Positions 62,951 to 64,000 of a stretch of DNA of 64,000 bases are shown here, piece by piece; positions within the stretch are counted from its first letter, which is position 1, and the number at the start of each line of letters is the position of its first letter. This DNA comes from Dryomyza anilis (lineage: Eukaryota > Arthropoda > Insecta > Diptera > Dryomyzidae), in assembly GCA_951804985.1 (NCBI GenBank), contig OX638133.1:49816670-49880669 (forward strand). Reading direction: 5' to 3'. The notes beneath the pieces are model-generated. The model searched no databases, was not told where the DNA came from, and saw only the letters and a program-made list of their open reading frames with translations. A program made the position numbers and the translations under genes.

Positions 62951-64000
62951 TCAAATGTTATATCGAATGAAAGTTAATTGAATATCGAAAAAACATTTCT
63001 TAGAACATTGATGAGAAAGAGAACTTGAAAAAACATTTTTATTCAACAAAAATTTAAGAAAAAATTCATTTAAAAAATGGAAAAAAATCGAGAAAGTAAG
63101 ATGATACACAAATTTTAATTTTTCAAAATTAGTTCACACTCTTTCGAAGAAATTCAGCTATAAATGACAAAAATATATGGGTAACATTTGAGGATAAAAA
63201 AAAGTTATGTGAAAGCAATATAATTGAGTGCCATACAAATAGGCATAAAAATAAAAAATGAAAAATGTGAGCGGATCACAATTATTTTTTGAGCAACTAT
63301 TGATAGATGATTGCTTGTAATTAATTTTAAATTTTATTTTTTAAAGATAAAGTTTAATACTTAACGAGATATGTGATCCTAAAAAGTAAACCCATATTTC
63401 GTAGTGGATGTAGTAGATTACGTTGACTAAATCGACTCATTTTCGAACTTTGAATTAAAATTCTACTACAATATATTGAAAATAAATTTCACATCATTCG
63501 AAATAGTAGTTTTAAAGTTATCGTGTATAGGCGGACAGACAGACGGTCATATCTAAATCGACTCGGTAAGTAATGTTGATCAAGAAAATATATACTTTTT
63601 CATACCAGTCACGCCTACTAAGAGGCGCTAAAATATCCTGACATATATTTTAAAACTTGTTACCCATGGATATTGGGTATAAACATGTTATGCGATTTTT
63701 TTTAGTTAATACCCAATTCTAATGCTTTCACATGATTTTTTCTGTTCTCAAACGTATACATAGATTTCTTTTATTTTTACATTATTTTCTTTAAAAATGT
63801 ACAGGCTAATATGCAGTATTACAAACTGTGCATCATCTTGCGTTTTCAATTTTTCGACATTTTTTAATAAAATTTTGGTCGACGAAATATACATTTTTCG
63901 AGATCTTCTATAGAGTTTTCTTAAACCAGTAAACCAATTCTAAACTATTGTAAGAAATGTTTATTGAATATTTAATTATCTTTCATTCGATATAACAATT
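62951..64000. mobile_element. Inverted-repeat element cut by the right window edge
   Basis: AAATGTTATATCGAATGAAA (from about 62954), continuing GTTAATTGAATATCGA, is matched in reverse by TCATTCGATATAACAATT at the very end (63935-64000), with ATTAACTTTC/GAAAGATAAT-type continuation. The interior holds a diverged dispersed fly repeat (63200-63690). The right boundary is not visible. Confidence 0.55.
63200..63690. repeat. Dispersed fly repeat, third copy
   Basis: GTGAGCGGATCACAATT, GACAGACAGACGGTCATATC, TAAATCGACTCGGTAAGTAA, TTGATCAAGAAAATATATAC and TTTTCATACC follow the order seen at 32.3-32.8 and 49.67-50.29 kb. Confidence 0.6.

Noticed and set aside
1..64000. CRISPR arrays, bacterial operons or phage genes
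   Set aside because: The window is clearly eukaryotic, with spliced exons, LINE and LTR elements; the tandem arrays lack a repeat-spacer pattern.

Overview
The window is eukaryotic, AT-rich and crowded with transposons; it looks like a higher fly (Diptera, Schizophora, possibly a tephritid). Evidence: spliced exons of a fly-like acetyl-CoA carboxylase (ACC) gene with GT-AG introns, plus a typical fly mix of Jockey, RTE and CR1/I-group LINEs, Ty3/gypsy and Ty1/copia elements, mariner, Tc1 and hAT elements and many MITEs. The species cannot be fixed from the sequence alone.

The only host gene I can support is ACC on the minus strand. Six exons encode about 637 C-terminal residues, mostly the carboxyltransferase domain: 55186-54493, 54437-54244, 44599-44189, 44120-43773, 15221-15087 and 15018-14890 (stop). 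Phases agree at every junction. Three introns are tiny (55, 68 and 68 bp) and two are huge (9.6 kb and 28.6 kb). The exons for the N-terminal half must lie to the right of the window, beyond an intron part of at least 8.8 kb. Almost everything else is intronic, or 3' flanking, mobile DNA.

Region by region. 1-6.9 kb: Ty3/gypsy element A (5' LTR, PBS, leader, broken gag) abuts and interrupts Ty3/gypsy element B (LTR, PBS, pol with large internal deletions), both minus strand. 6.9-8.75 kb: two tandem arrays. 9.4-12.7 kb: nested inverted-repeat elements. 12.85-13.4 kb: a likely RIC1 pseudogene fragment. 13.9-15.2 kb: a MITE, the ACC 3' end and its last two exons. 17.5-18.6 kb: a mariner copy. 19.2-22.5 kb: a Jockey LINE. 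22.6-28.7 kb: a decayed LINE split by an intact RTE LINE. 28.7-31.6 kb: Ty3/gypsy element C, with an in-frame Gag-integrase fusion ORF and one LTR. 33.6-43.3 kb: TIR and foldback elements, including a 1.63-kb near-palindrome and tRNA-like segments. 43.5-44.6 kb: a perfect 44-bp palindrome and ACC exons. 46-53 kb: LINE pieces interrupted by MITEs and a hAT element with an 8-bp TSD. 53.5-55.2 kb: an integrase fragment and ACC exons. 55.3-64 kb: a MITE, LINE fragments, a copia element with a 157-bp 5' LTR, and an element cut by the window edge.

No prokaryotic features, CRISPR arrays or convincing functional RNA genes were found. The points most worth a second look are the Gag-integrase fusion ORF with 11-residue repeats, the hairpin-forming sequences inside ACC introns, the intact RTE ORF, and the related TA-flanked MITE family.
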